This document shows, in pieces, positions 44,768 to 54,546 of a stretch of DNA of 64,000 nt. Location: NCBI GenBank assembly GCA_017935345.1, contig JAGBHU010000042.1, forward strand, positions 248,001-312,000. The letters are read 5' to 3'. The notes under the pieces were generated by a model. It was given only the letters and a program-made list of their open reading frames with translations, had not been told where the DNA came from and did no database searches. Each line of letters begins with the position of its first letter. Position 1 is the stretch's first letter. This DNA is from Coprococcus sp. (GTDB lineage Bacteria; Bacillota; Clostridia; Lachnospirales; Lachnospiraceae). Made by a program: the position numbers and the translations under genes.

Positions 44768-45682
44768 ATGGATTATGTTCTCAGGACAAATGCTTTGCAT
44801 AAACAATATAAACATTTCAAAGCGTTAAACGGACTATCTATGAATGTTCCAAAAGGAGCAATCTACGGTTTTGTAGGCAAAAACGGTGCAGGGAAAACGA
44901 CGCTTATTCGTATCATTTGCGGACTTCAGGAACCGTCATCCGGTGAATATACGCTGTATGACAGAGTAAATACAGAAAAGGGGATTATCAAATCGCGTCG
45001 AAGAATAGGTGCTGTTGTAGAAACGCCGTCTATTTATCTGAATATGACAGCGGAAGATAATTTGAAGCAGCAGTACCGCATTTTGGGACTCCCGTCTTTT
45101 GATGGACTTGATGAGCTTCTCAGATTAGTCGGACTGGAGGGAACAGGTAAGAAGAAAGTAAAAAATTTTTCTCTTGGTATGCGCCAGAGACTGGGAATTG
45201 CCATAGCACTTGTAGGTGACCCTGACTTTCTGGTGTTGGATGAGCCTATCAATGGACTTGACCCACAGGGTATTGTAGAAATAAGGGAGCTGATTTTGAA
45301 ACTCAACCGTGAACAGCAAATAACGGTTTTAATTTCAAGTCATATTCTTGACGAACTTTCTAAGCTTGCAACGCATTATGGGTTTATAGATAAGGGACAA
45401 ATTGTAAAAGAACTAAGTGCGGAAGAATTGAATACTGCCTGTAGAAAATGTATCCGTATGGAAGTCAGTGATACAGAGGCACTTGTCCATGTGCTTGATG
45501 AAATGAATATGGATTATGAAATCGTTTCTGAGAGGCAGGCAGATGTATTTGCAGAAATAACAGTATCGAAGCTGGTATTGGCACTGGAAAAGGTAAATTG
45601 TGAAGTGATTTCAATGCAGTCCCATAATGAAAGTCTGGAAAGCTATTATGTCAGTCTTGTGGGAGGTGGTAAGAATGAGTAA
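44768..45682 (+). CDS. ABC transporter ATP-binding protein
   Basis: 304 aa from ATG 44768 (AAAGGAGGT). Walker A GKNGAGKTT near 38-46, signature FSLGMRQRLGIA near 133-144, Walker B FLVLDEPINGLDP near 154-166, followed by a C-terminal regulatory extension (215-304). This is the bacitracin/lantibiotic-type (BcrA/LanF-like) ATPase class by sequence pattern. The 3' end overlaps the permease gene by 8 nt. An in-frame ATG 42 nt upstream has no ribosome site. Confidence 0.9.
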   Translation: MDYVLRTNALHKQYKHFKALNGLSMNVPKGAIYGFVGKNGAGKTTLIRIICGLQEPSSGEYTLYDRVNTEKGIIKSRRRIGAVVETPSIYLNMTAEDNLKQQYRILGLPSFDGLDELLRLVGLEGTGKKKVKNFSLGMRQRLGIAIALVGDPDFLVLDEPINGLDPQGIVEIRELILKLNREQQITVLISSHILDELSKLATHYGFIDKGQIVKELSAEELNTACRKCIRMEVSDTEALVHVLDEMNMDYEIVSERQADVFAEITVSKLVLALEKVNCEVISMQSHNESLESYYVSLVGGGKNE

Positions 45683-46535
45683 ATTGTTATCTGCCGAATT
45701 TGTAAGGCTGTTTAAAAGCTTTATCTTCAGACTGGGATTGCTGTTTTCTGCGGGACTTGGTGCTTTTACTGTTTTGATGCGTTATTGTCAGGTGAAAAAG
45801 GATTCATCCCTATACGCACAGTTGCCTGTGGAATACAGAAATGCAGATGGTTTAATTTTTGTAGGAGCATTATATATTATGTTTGCCATAGCCGTGTTTA
45901 TCGGTATATTTGTAGGCACAGAATATTCTGACGGAACAATCAGAAATAAAATTGCAACGGGGCATACACGGGGCAGTATCTATATATCGAAACTGATTGT
46001 TTGCGCGGCAGCCGATGTGATGATGCACGTTTTGTATATTCTTGTTGTGCTGTTTCTGGGAAATTTGTTTATTGGCGGGACAACGATGAAAGTAACAGAG
46101 ATTCTTGCTTTTACAGCGGCAAGTACAACTGCTTTGTTGGCACTGACTGCTTTGCTGCTATTGTTTTCCATGTTGATACAAAATAAGGCGGTAGGTTCCA
46201 TCGTCTGCCTGCTTACAACAATAATTATGTTGTTTGCCACACTTATAATTTGGCAAAGACTTGATGCTCCAGAATATTATGATGCTTATGAGTATGTAAA
46301 TCAAGAGACAGGCGAAACAATATCGGTAGAGGAAGAAAAAAATCCTAACTATTTAACGGGAACGAAGCGGGAGGTTTATGAATTCCTGAATGATTTTATC
46401 CCCTCTTCGCAGCTGTATCAGGTTGCCATGAACTTATCTGATAACTTAAAGATGATGGTGATTTATGATTTTGTGATAATGATTGTAACTTCCGGGGCAG
46501 GGATGATTATTTTTAAGAAGATAAATTTGAAATAG
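45675..46535 (+). CDS. ABC transporter permease, ABC-2 type
   Basis: 286 aa from ATG 45675 (GGGAGGTGG). Six membrane spans are predicted (about 17-34, 57-77, 103-126, 139-160, 168-188, 260-280), with an extracytoplasmic loop of about 60 residues before the last span (residues 195-250, acidic). This is the partner of the ATPase before it. The substrate is probably a peptide or lipid-linked drug judging from the sensor genes around (inference). Confidence 0.85.
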   Translation: MSKLLSAEFVRLFKSFIFRLGLLFSAGLGAFTVLMRYCQVKKDSSLYAQLPVEYRNADGLIFVGALYIMFAIAVFIGIFVGTEYSDGTIRNKIATGHTRGSIYISKLIVCAAADVMMHVLYILVVLFLGNLFIGGTTMKVTEILAFTAASTTALLALTALLLLFSMLIQNKAVGSIVCLLTTIIMLFATLIIWQRLDAPEYYDAYEYVNQETGETISVEEEKNPNYLTGTKREVYEFLNDFIPSSQLYQVAMNLSDNLKMMVIYDFVIMIVTSGAGMIIFKKINLK

Positions 46536-46543
46536 AGGTATTG

Positions 46544-47431
46544 ATGATGGAAAGTTGGTTATGGGCTGTCATTGGCAGTTTGGTTTTGCTGGTTGTCGCA
46601 CTACTCATAAAAATATATCTGTTACAGAAAGCGGCGAAGGAGATTGAAGAAGCTTTTATCGACAGGCTCATAACCGATACGAATACGTTAATTGATATTT
46701 CTACACGCGACAGGCATATGCGTAAGCTGGCAAATTCCATAAATGTACAGCTTCGGAAGCTTCGGACAGAACGTCATCGTTTCCGGCAGGGGGATATGGA
46801 ATTAAAAAATGCGGTTACAAATATTTCCCATGATTTGCGGACACCATTAACCGCTATTTTTGGTTATCTGGATTTACTTGAGCAGGAGGATAAGTCGGAG
46901 AATGCCTGTCGATATCTTGACATCATAAAAAATCGTGCCGAAATATTGAAGCAGTTAACAGAGGAATTATTTAGATATTCCGTTTTAATTACATCAGAAA
47001 GTCATGCTGCCAAAGAGCCTGTCACGATTAATCATGTCTTGGAGGAAAGTATTGCTGCATTTTATACGGATTTAAGTGAACGGAATATTGTTCCGAATCT
47101 TGAGATTACAGAAAAGAAGATAATCAGAAATGTTGACCGTTCTGCATTATCCCGTGTATTTTCAAACCTTTTGAGCAATGCGCTCCGGTATAGTGACGGA
47201 GATTTGGATATTGTATTATCTGATGAAGGAATCATTACATTTACCAATACGGCAACCGAATTAAATACGGTACAGGTGGGCAGGCTGTTTGACCGTTTTT
47301 ATACAGTTGAGGCAGCACGAAAATCAACGGGGTTAGGTCTTGCGATTACGAGAACTTTAATTGAACAAATGGATGGTTCAATAACTGCAGAATATGAAAA
47401 TAATAAATTGTGTATTTGTATAAAAATATAA
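46544..47431 (+). CDS. Sensor histidine kinase
   Basis: 295 aa from ATG 46544, 5 nt after AGAGGT. One N-terminal membrane span (about 6-27), a short helical linker, HisKA with the phospho-acceptor His in TNISHDLRTPLTA near 94, and HATPase with SNLLSNALRYS and STGLGLAITRTL. No extracellular sensor domain, so the signal probably comes via the transporter. Fourth gene of the regulator-ATPase-permease-kinase cluster; a terminator follows. Confidence 0.9.
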   Translation: MMESWLWAVIGSLVLLVVALLIKIYLLQKAAKEIEEAFIDRLITDTNTLIDISTRDRHMRKLANSINVQLRKLRTERHRFRQGDMELKNAVTNISHDLRTPLTAIFGYLDLLEQEDKSENACRYLDIIKNRAEILKQLTEELFRYSVLITSESHAAKEPVTINHVLEESIAAFYTDLSERNIVPNLEITEKKIIRNVDRSALSRVFSNLLSNALRYSDGDLDIVLSDEGIITFTNTATELNTVQVGRLFDRFYTVEAARKSTGLGLAITRTLIEQMDGSITAEYENNKLCICIKI

Positions 47432-47449
47432 TATGCCGATGGTATTCAT

Positions 47450-47492
47450 GGGGCTGTTGCACTAAAGTAATTCGTGCACAGCTCCATTTTTG
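47450..47492 (+). terminator. Terminator of the regulator/ABC/kinase cluster
   Basis: GGGGCTGTTGCAC pairs with GTGCACAGCTCC (one bulge), followed by ATTTTTG. Confidence 0.75.
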
Positions 47493-47537
47493 TGTGAAAA
47501 GCTTGACTAGTTTTTTGTGTGAATTTGACGATAAATA

Positions 47538-47546
47538 TGGTATAAT
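47538..47546 (+). promoter_or_regulatory. Extended -10 promoter of the first hybrid kinase
   Basis: TGGTATAAT matches the extended -10 form (TGn-TATAAT). The -35 region is poor. It lies 114 bp before the kinase start. Confidence 0.5.
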
Positions 47547-47659
47547 TAAATTTATATATTGGGTTTGGAGATTTACAGTTGGAATTTTTGGAGAAAGGAT
47601 ATAATGAAAAAGCATTTTTGGCTTTGGAGTGTTGTTGAGAAAAATTGGGAGGTTGGAGG

Positions 47660-50338
47660 ATGAATATAAATTATGAGAACAATATCTATATCATAGACCG
47701 GAATTTTCGCCTTGTGGAATTTGACAAGGCGGTGGCGGATCTCTATCCGGGAATCCAGATAGGCGATTTGTGCTACCGGGCTGTCATGAAACGTGATACG
47801 CCGTGTGCTCATTGCCCAATTGCGGACTGCTCAGACACTCCTTCCGTGGTGTATTATGATCCCTTCTACGACGGTTTTGTGGAGGCTGCCTTTTGCAAGC
47901 TGACCGGAGGAAAATTCTGCGTGACGCGTCACAGAGTGGGCGTGGAGAGCGAGCATATGAAGAAGCAGATCGAGCGTTCCATCGGCTTCTTTGACGCTTA
48001 CAGCCATGTGTTTGTATCCACCTATTATGTGGAGTTTTCCTCGGGCACCTATTCGGTGTTTAACCGTGAAAGCTTTTTTGACGAGCGGTACAGTCAGGAC
48101 AATCACTGGGAGCAGTTTGACGACTATATCCATAGCTTTATCCACAAGGACGATCAGGAAAAGCTTTTTCAGGCCAGCCGGCTCGAGACAATGCGGGAAC
48201 GGCTTCAAAAAGAAATCCGATATTCGGTGGTGGTTCGGGAGATTTCGGAAAAGGGCATGCGGTGGCTGCGTTTCGAGGTAAATCGGGGGACTGACAACGA
48301 CCACGCAGCAGTCAGCTTTATGGATGTCTCCGAGGAGAAAGAGACGAAAATCAAATTAGAGCAGATGGGCATCGTCAAGGCACTCAGCCGTGATTATACG
48401 GAAATCACTCAGGTTGATTTGGAGAAAGACACGTCTGTTGCCTTCAAATCGCGCGGCGAGTTGGTCGATGATGACCACAGAAAAGTCCATCCATATGGGA
48501 AGACATGGGAATGGATTATTGAAAAGCATGTACATCCGGCAGACCGGAAGGTGTTTCAGGAGAAGGTGTCCGCGGCGGCGCTCGAATGTGCGTTGAAAGA
48601 CGTGGATGCACTGGTAATTCCCTTTCGGGTGATAATGGAGGGCGAAGTCCATCACTATCAGGCAAAGTTTGTCACGGAGGATTATGATAGACGGCATCTG
48701 ATTCTGGGTATTCGTAATGCTGATGAGGAAGTCAGGGTGGAGGAAGAAAGAAGAAAGGTCCTTCAGGATGCGCTGGCTGCTGCGGAACACGCAAACAGGG
48801 CCAAGACGAACTTCCTCAACAATATGTCCCACGACATCCGTACACCGATGAATGCCATCATCGGCTTTACCGCCCTTGCGGCGGCACACATCGACAACAA
48901 AAAACAGGTGGCGGACTACCTTGGGAAGATATCGATATCCAGCGAACACCTGCTCTCCCTGATCAATGACGTTTTGGACATGAGTCGGATTGAGAGCGGA
49001 AAGGTTAAGATCGAGGAAAAGAAAGTGCATCTTCCGGATGTCCTCCATGATCTTAGAACCATCATTCAAGCCAACGTGCATGCGAAGCAGCTTGAGCTTT
49101 TTATTGATACCGTCGACGTGGTTCATGAGGATATCATCTGCGACAAGCTGCGGCTGAATCAGATTCTGCTGAATCTCATCAGCAACGCTGTGAAGTTTAC
49201 AAAGCCAGGTGGCATGCTCAGCATACGCGTGATAGAGAAGAACGACGCACCTAGTGGGTATGCCAGCTACATATTCTTGGTAAAGGATTCCGGTATCGGT
49301 ATTAGCAAGGACTTTCAAAAGCACATTTTCGAGGCATTTACCCGCGAGGAGACCTCCACCGTCAGTGGTATTCAGGGCACCGGTCTTGGTATGGCGATTA
49401 CAAAAAATATTGTAGATATGATGGGCGGAACCATCTCCGTGGAGAGCGATATCGGCAAGGGGTCGGAGTTTAAGGTCTGCCTGCAGTTTCGCATCAGCGA
49501 AAGTCCTCCACATTGTGAGCACATATCCAGACTTGCCGGACTGCATGCGCTTGTCGCTGACGATGATTTCAACACCTGTGCAAGCGTCACGCGAATGCTC
49601 GGAAAAATCGGTATGCGTGCAGAATGGACCACATCCGGGAAGGAGGCCGTCCTTCGTACACAGCTAGCCATTGAAAACGACGACGAATTTAGTGTATATA
49701 TAATTGACTGGATAATGCCGGACATGAACGGAATTGAGACCGTCCGACGCATCCGGACGCTCATCGGCGACAGCAAGCCCATCATTATTCTGACTGCCTA
49801 CGACTGGACGGAGATTGAAGAGGAGGCACGGGAGGCAGGCGTTACGGCCTTCTGTTCAAAGCCGCTGTTCATGTCGGAGCTTCAGGATGCCCTTTTGAAG
49901 CCCGTCGGGGAGGAAGAAGTGGTAGAGACAGTGGTGGAACTGCCCAACGAGAGCTTTGCAGGCAAAAGAATTCTTCTGGTGGAGGATAACGAGCTGAATC
50001 AGGAGATTGCAATGACTATTTTGGAGGAGCAAGGATTCTCGGTCGATCTGGCCGGGGACGGAACCGTGGCTGTTGAGAAGATGGAGACGGCAGACGCGGG
50101 TTATTACGATATAATTCTCATGGATATACAGATGCCGCACATGGACGGCTACGAGGCAACTTGCCGCATTCGTGCACTGGAGGATAGTGTTAAGGCGAAT
50201 ATACCGATTTATGCAATGACTGCGAATGCCTTTGAAGAGGACCGACAGAAGGCGCTGGATGCCGGACTGAACGGTCATATTACGAAACCGATTGACGTTA
50301 ATGCACTGATGGCAGTTTTGAAAGGAGTGTTAAAATGA
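47660..50338 (+). CDS. Soluble hybrid histidine kinase with two receiver domains
   Basis: 892 aa from ATG 47660 (GGGAGG 7 nt upstream). N-terminal PAS-like sensor (about 1-100) with a Cys cluster CAHCPIADC at 49-57, a second PAS-like region (105-225) and a third (235-355); coiled linker; HisKA with His391; HATPase (490-612); receiver 1 (about 628-745, Asp683); receiver 2 (about 768-890, Asp822). No membrane span, so a cytoplasmic signal is likely. No effector domain and no HPt domain are visible. Base composition is higher in GC than neighbours. A paralogue of the same kinase-receiver-receiver plan follows after 28 nt. Confidence 0.88.
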   Translation: MNINYENNIYIIDRNFRLVEFDKAVADLYPGIQIGDLCYRAVMKRDTPCAHCPIADCSDTPSVVYYDPFYDGFVEAAFCKLTGGKFCVTRHRVGVESEHMKKQIERSIGFFDAYSHVFVSTYYVEFSSGTYSVFNRESFFDERYSQDNHWEQFDDYIHSFIHKDDQEKLFQASRLETMRERLQKEIRYSVVVREISEKGMRWLRFEVNRGTDNDHAAVSFMDVSEEKETKIKLEQMGIVKALSRDYTEITQVDLEKDTSVAFKSRGELVDDDHRKVHPYGKTWEWIIEKHVHPADRKVFQEKVSAAALECALKDVDALVIPFRVIMEGEVHHYQAKFVTEDYDRRHLILGIRNADEEVRVEEERRKVLQDALAAAEHANRAKTNFLNNMSHDIRTPMNAIIGFTALAAAHIDNKKQVADYLGKISISSEHLLSLINDVLDMSRIESGKVKIEEKKVHLPDVLHDLRTIIQANVHAKQLELFIDTVDVVHEDIICDKLRLNQILLNLISNAVKFTKPGGMLSIRVIEKNDAPSGYASYIFLVKDSGIGISKDFQKHIFEAFTREETSTVSGIQGTGLGMAITKNIVDMMGGTISVESDIGKGSEFKVCLQFRISESPPHCEHISRLAGLHALVADDDFNTCASVTRMLGKIGMRAEWTTSGKEAVLRTQLAIENDDEFSVYIIDWIMPDMNGIETVRRIRTLIGDSKPIIILTAYDWTEIEEEAREAGVTAFCSKPLFMSELQDALLKPVGEEEVVETVVELPNESFAGKRILLVEDNELNQEIAMTILEEQGFSVDLAGDGTVAVEKMETADAGYYDIILMDIQMPHMDGYEATCRIRALEDSVKANIPIYAMTANAFEEDRQKALDAGLNGHITKPIDVNALMAVLKGVLK

Positions 50339-50366
50339 AGAAAATTTTCAGGGAGGGGACAAAACG

Positions 50367-52931
50367 ATGAAGGACAAAATAAAGCATTTTTTGGTTGGGA
50401 GTTTAGTCAGTGTGTGTATTGTGTGCATTGTGGCTTTTGCGACACTGATAGTTTATTTGAACCGTCAAAACGAACAGGCCGTTACCCAACTGGGTAACAT
50501 ATACATGTCCAATATCAACGAACGTATCTCCAAGCATTTCGACGCCATCAGCAGTCAATGCCTGATTCCGATGACAACGTTTGCCGAAAACATTCCTCCC
50601 ATGTGTGGGAGTAGCAAGGAGGAATATTTTAAGTGGATGACTTACTACGGGAAGAGCCGGGACTATGAGTCCATAAGCTGGTGTGACGACGAGGGGAACA
50701 TCGAGACGATCTACGGAGACCCGCTCCAGTATTCCGGACCTGCAACATTTCTGGAGACGTTGAAAAACGGGGAGAGCAGGGTTGCTGTTGGATATAATGG
50801 TGCCGGGGAACAGGTGGTTTTGATGTGTGCACCGGTCAGTCTTGATATTCCGGGCATGGAGAACTGCGTTGCCATGGTGGGTGAGCTGCCTATCAGCTAT
50901 TTGTCTGATATCCTCTACTTAGAGGAGAAGGACTCCCTTGTCTATTCCTTTGTCATCCGCAAAGACGGCACCTTCGTGGTGCGTGATTCCGCCGCGGTGC
51001 GGGACAATTATTTCGACAGGGTTCGTGCCGTATACCAGGCGACAGACGATCAGACCCCGGAGGACTATATTATCGAACTTGAGGCTGCCATGAAAGCCGG
51101 CAAGGATTATTCCACCATGGTTAAGGTCGAAGGCGAGCTGCGCCATATGTATGCGTCCAGTCTGCCCAACAGTGTGTGGTATCTGGTGACGCTCATGCCT
51201 TACGGTGCGCTCAATGAATCGGTGGAGAGTCTGGGAACGCGCTCCCTTGTTGCCGCTGCGACAGTCTGCGTGGTCATCCTGTTGTCCCTGATTGCCGTGT
51301 TCGTGTGGTATTTCATGCTGAACCGGGCGCAGATGAAGGAGTTGGAGGAGGCCAGACATCTGGCAGAGGAGGCCAGAAAGGAAGCCGAAATTGCCAGCAA
51401 GTCCAAGGGAGAGTTCCTTTCCAACATGAGTCACGATATCCGTACGCCGATGAACGCCATTGTAGGCATGACGGCCATTGCCACGGCACACATGGATGAC
51501 CCGCAGCAGGTGCAAAACTGCCTGAAGAAGATTACCATGTCCAGCCGTCACCTGTTGGGCCTGATCAACGACGTGTTGGATATGTCCAAGATCGAGAGCG
51601 GCAAGATGACGCTCAACGAGGAGCTTGTATCTCTGCGGGAGATCATGGAGAGCATCGTGAGCATCGTGCAGCCACAGGTAAGGGCGAAGCATCAGAAGTT
51701 CAATATTTCCATCTTCAACATCCTCTCGGAGAACGTGCATTGCGACAGTGTGCGTCTCAACCAGATAATGCTGAACCTGCTCTCCAACGCCATCAAGTTC
51801 ACACCGGAGAACGGCTCGATTGATGTATCCCTCCGCGAGGAGCCATCGACCAAGGGAGAGGAGTATGTCCGCATCCGCATTCAGGTGAAAGATACCGGTA
51901 TTGGAATGTCCGAGGAATTCCGCCAGCACATCTTCGAATCTTTTGCCCGTGAGGATAATAAGCGCATCCACCGCACCGAGGGTACCGGGCTGGGCATGGC
52001 TATTACCAAGTACATCGTGGACGCCATGAAGGGCGAGATTACGGTGCAAAGCCAGCAGGGCGTGGGTACGGAGTTCCAGGTGGTTTTGGATTTGATGCGT
52101 GCAGAGGAGCGGGTGGAAGATATGGTTCTGCCCGACTGGATCATGCTGGTGGTGGACGATGACCGCCAGTTGTGCGAGAGTACTGTTGATTCTCTGCGCT
52201 CTATCGGAATTCGGGCAGAGAGTGTAATGGACGGCGAGGATGCCGTAAAGATGGCTGTTCAACACCATAAGGCACATAACGATTATCATGTAATTCTGCT
52301 GGATTGGAAGCTGCCGGATATGGACGGAATTCAGACAGCACGGGAGCTGCGCAGGCAGTTGGGTGACGATATACCGATCCTGCTGATGTCTGCCTATGAC
52401 TGGAGTGAAATCGAGGAGGAGGCCCGGGCAGCAGGAATCAGCGGCTTCCTGATGAAACCACTGTTCCGTTCCACACTATTCTATGGTTTGAAGCCTTATG
52501 TGGGTATTGAGGATGTCCAGTCTGTTGAGGAGGAAGATAAGCTTCAATTCTCCAACAGGCGCATTCTGGTTGCGGAGGACAACGAACTGAATTGGGAGAT
52601 CGCCTATGAGCTGCTTCATGATCTCGGTCTTGAGCTGGAGTGGGCGGAAAACGGCGAAGTCTGTGTGGAGATGTTCCGGAACTCCGATTCCGGATACTAT
52701 GATGCCATCCTGATGGACCTCCGAATGCCTATTATGAACGGTTACGAAGCGACCGATACCATCCGTGCCATCGACCGGACGGACGCCACACTGCCAATCA
52801 TCGCTATGACGGCGGACGCCTATTCCGACGATATCCAAAGGTGTCTGGAACACGGGATGAATGCCCATGTTGCCAAGCCTATCGACATCGACGAGGTTGC
52901 CCGTGTCCTAAAAAAGTACCTGAACGATTGA
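50367..52931 (+). CDS. Membrane hybrid histidine kinase with two receiver domains
   Basis: 854 aa. Two membrane spans (about 9-31 and 293-317) enclose an extracellular Cache-like sensor domain; then a helical linker, HisKA with His356 (NMSHDIRTP), HATPase (about 455-580), receiver 1 (about 595-715, Asp in ILLDWKLPDMDG) and receiver 2 (about 730-853, Asp in ILMDLRMPIMNG). Same catalytic plan as the preceding kinase. GC content is strikingly high: 36 of 60 bases at 51241-51300 against 21 of 60 at 53041-53100 just past the gene. Ends at a strong hairpin. Confidence 0.9.
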   Translation: MKDKIKHFLVGSLVSVCIVCIVAFATLIVYLNRQNEQAVTQLGNIYMSNINERISKHFDAISSQCLIPMTTFAENIPPMCGSSKEEYFKWMTYYGKSRDYESISWCDDEGNIETIYGDPLQYSGPATFLETLKNGESRVAVGYNGAGEQVVLMCAPVSLDIPGMENCVAMVGELPISYLSDILYLEEKDSLVYSFVIRKDGTFVVRDSAAVRDNYFDRVRAVYQATDDQTPEDYIIELEAAMKAGKDYSTMVKVEGELRHMYASSLPNSVWYLVTLMPYGALNESVESLGTRSLVAAATVCVVILLSLIAVFVWYFMLNRAQMKELEEARHLAEEARKEAEIASKSKGEFLSNMSHDIRTPMNAIVGMTAIATAHMDDPQQVQNCLKKITMSSRHLLGLINDVLDMSKIESGKMTLNEELVSLREIMESIVSIVQPQVRAKHQKFNISIFNILSENVHCDSVRLNQIMLNLLSNAIKFTPENGSIDVSLREEPSTKGEEYVRIRIQVKDTGIGMSEEFRQHIFESFAREDNKRIHRTEGTGLGMAITKYIVDAMKGEITVQSQQGVGTEFQVVLDLMRAEERVEDMVLPDWIMLVVDDDRQLCESTVDSLRSIGIRAESVMDGEDAVKMAVQHHKAHNDYHVILLDWKLPDMDGIQTARELRRQLGDDIPILLMSAYDWSEIEEEARAAGISGFLMKPLFRSTLFYGLKPYVGIEDVQSVEEEDKLQFSNRRILVAEDNELNWEIAYELLHDLGLELEWAENGEVCVEMFRNSDSGYYDAILMDLRMPIMNGYEATDTIRAIDRTDATLPIIAMTADAYSDDIQRCLEHGMNAHVAKPIDIDEVARVLKKYLND

Positions 52932-52953
52932 TTACCACTTAGAGGTATTTATA

Positions 52954-52989
52954 AAACCTCCTATATTATTTGAATAATATAGGAGGTTT
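52954..52989. terminator. Bidirectional hairpin between the hybrid kinase and gltA
   Basis: Perfect 17-bp arms (AAACCTCCTATATTATT) with a 2-nt loop, between two convergent genes. Confidence 0.75.
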
Positions 52990-53041
52990 CGTGTTTTATT
53001 TGTTATATTTACGGAGGATGTCTGACAGGTGTAAGCTGAGA

Positions 53042-54400
53042 TTATGTTCTGTCTTCCAGTTTTATATATTCTTTCGTGTTTACAAGGCTGGTATAGGCAG
53101 GACGCATAATCTTGTATTTGTTGATAAGCTCTTCTATACGATGCGCACTCCATCCAACGACACGGGCAATCGCAAATAATGGAGTAAACAGCTCGTGCGG
53201 TATCTTCAGCATCTTATAAAGAAGTCCACTATAGAAGTCAATATTCATGCTGACGCCCTTATATATTTTACGCTCCTCTGCAATTATTTGAGGTGCCAGT
53301 TCTTCAATTAACTCATACAGAGCAAATTCCTCTTCCATATTCTTTTCGGCTGCCAGATTTTTCACATAATCTTTAAACACAAGTGCTCTGGGATCTGATA
53401 CGGAATATACAGGATGTCCCATTCCATACACGACACCTGATTTGTCAAATGCTTCACCTTTGACAATTTTTCTGATGTATTCGGATATTTCATCCCGGTT
53501 TGTAATATCGGTTACATTGTTTCGGATATTTTTCATCATTTCCATGACCTTGTAATCGCCGCCTCCATTTAACGGCCCCTTGAGGGAACAAAGAGCTGCT
53601 GTCATGGTAGCATATGTGTCCGAGCCGGAAGATGTAACAATTCGCGTTGTAAAGGTAGAGTTGCTGCCACCGCCATGCTCCATATGAAGAACAAGTGCGA
53701 GGTCAAGCACTCTTGCTTCAAGCTGTGTATATTTTCTGTCGGAACGCAAGGTGCTTAATATATTTTCTGCAAATGAAAGCTCAGGATTCGGTTTATGGAT
53801 ATAGCAGCTCTTTCCAAGTCCGTAATGGCTGTATCCCTGATATGAGTATACGGCAAGACGAGGAAATATACTGATTAGGGCAATGCATTGTTGGAGTACA
53901 TTGTCCAGAGAGTTGTCAGACTCTTTCTTATCATAAGAACCAAGAGCCAGTATGCTTTTTGCCATATTTGAAACAATATCCCTTGTTGGGTTTTTCATTA
54001 TGACATCCTGAATAAAATGGGATGGTAAATTATAGCTGATATTGAGAACCTTCTTGAAGTTGTCCAATTCTTCTTTATTTGGAAGAACTCCGAAAAGCAG
54101 AAGATAGGTACATTCTTCAAATCCATAGCGCTTCTCGGAATAAAATCCCTTTATAAGGTCGCGGATTTCATAGCCCCGATAGTATAGTTCACCGTCGCAA
54201 GGGATATGTGTTCCGTCCTTTTCATCAAATGCTTTAATTAAGGATATATTTGTAATGCCGGCATTGATACCAATGCCGTTAATATTACGAAGACCTCTTT
54301 TTACACCATATTTTTCGTAAAGCTCGCTATCAATATGACTGTTTTCAATACACAAATCAAGATGGCTCTTTGTAAAACTGCTGATATTATTTATAGACAT
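53042..54400 (-). CDS. gltA: Citrate synthase
   Basis: Joins oxaloacetate and acetyl-CoA to give citrate. 452 aa from the ATG at 54400 (GGAGGAATACCAA before it), preferred over ATG 54415. Catalytic residues lie in MEHGGGSNSTFTTRIV (His), GMGHPVYSVSDPRA (His) and a later MNIDFYSGLL block with Asp. The length, about 70 aa more than E. coli type I or Bacillus enzymes, matches long clostridial forms with an N-terminal extension. No aconitase or isocitrate dehydrogenase gene adjoins, so in this window it is isolated; likely used for glutamate synthesis (inference). Confidence 0.94.
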   Translation of the reverse strand: MSINNISSFTKSHLDLCIENSHIDSELYEKYGVKRGLRNINGIGINAGITNISLIKAFDEKDGTHIPCDGELYYRGYEIRDLIKGFYSEKRYGFEECTYLLLFGVLPNKEELDNFKKVLNISYNLPSHFIQDVIMKNPTRDIVSNMAKSILALGSYDKKESDNSLDNVLQQCIALISIFPRLAVYSYQGYSHYGLGKSCYIHKPNPELSFAENILSTLRSDRKYTQLEARVLDLALVLHMEHGGGSNSTFTTRIVTSSGSDTYATMTAALCSLKGPLNGGGDYKVMEMMKNIRNNVTDITNRDEISEYIRKIVKGEAFDKSGVVYGMGHPVYSVSDPRALVFKDYVKNLAAEKNMEEEFALYELIEELAPQIIAEERKIYKGVSMNIDFYSGLLYKMLKIPHELFTPLFAIARVVGWSAHRIEELINKYKIMRPAYTSLVNTKEYIKLEDRT

Positions 54401-54546
54401 TTGGTATTCCTCCATTTTTGTAAACTTATTATATAATTATCGCACCTTTTATAGGAATATGCAATTTTTAAATATAAACTTAATTGTTTACATTTACGGA
54501 AATATAAGATAGACTTTTTTCAGGGATATATTTAAGGAGATAAATT

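Noticed and set aside
48356-49546. 396-codon minus-strand open frame
   Set aside because: Antisense shadow of the first hybrid kinase; composition rich in His/Leu/Val typical of reversed coding sequence.
50919-52289. 456-codon minus-strand open frame
   Set aside because: Antisense to the high-GC hybrid kinase; the long openness follows from GC-rich codons and the kinase motifs on the plus strand are decisive.
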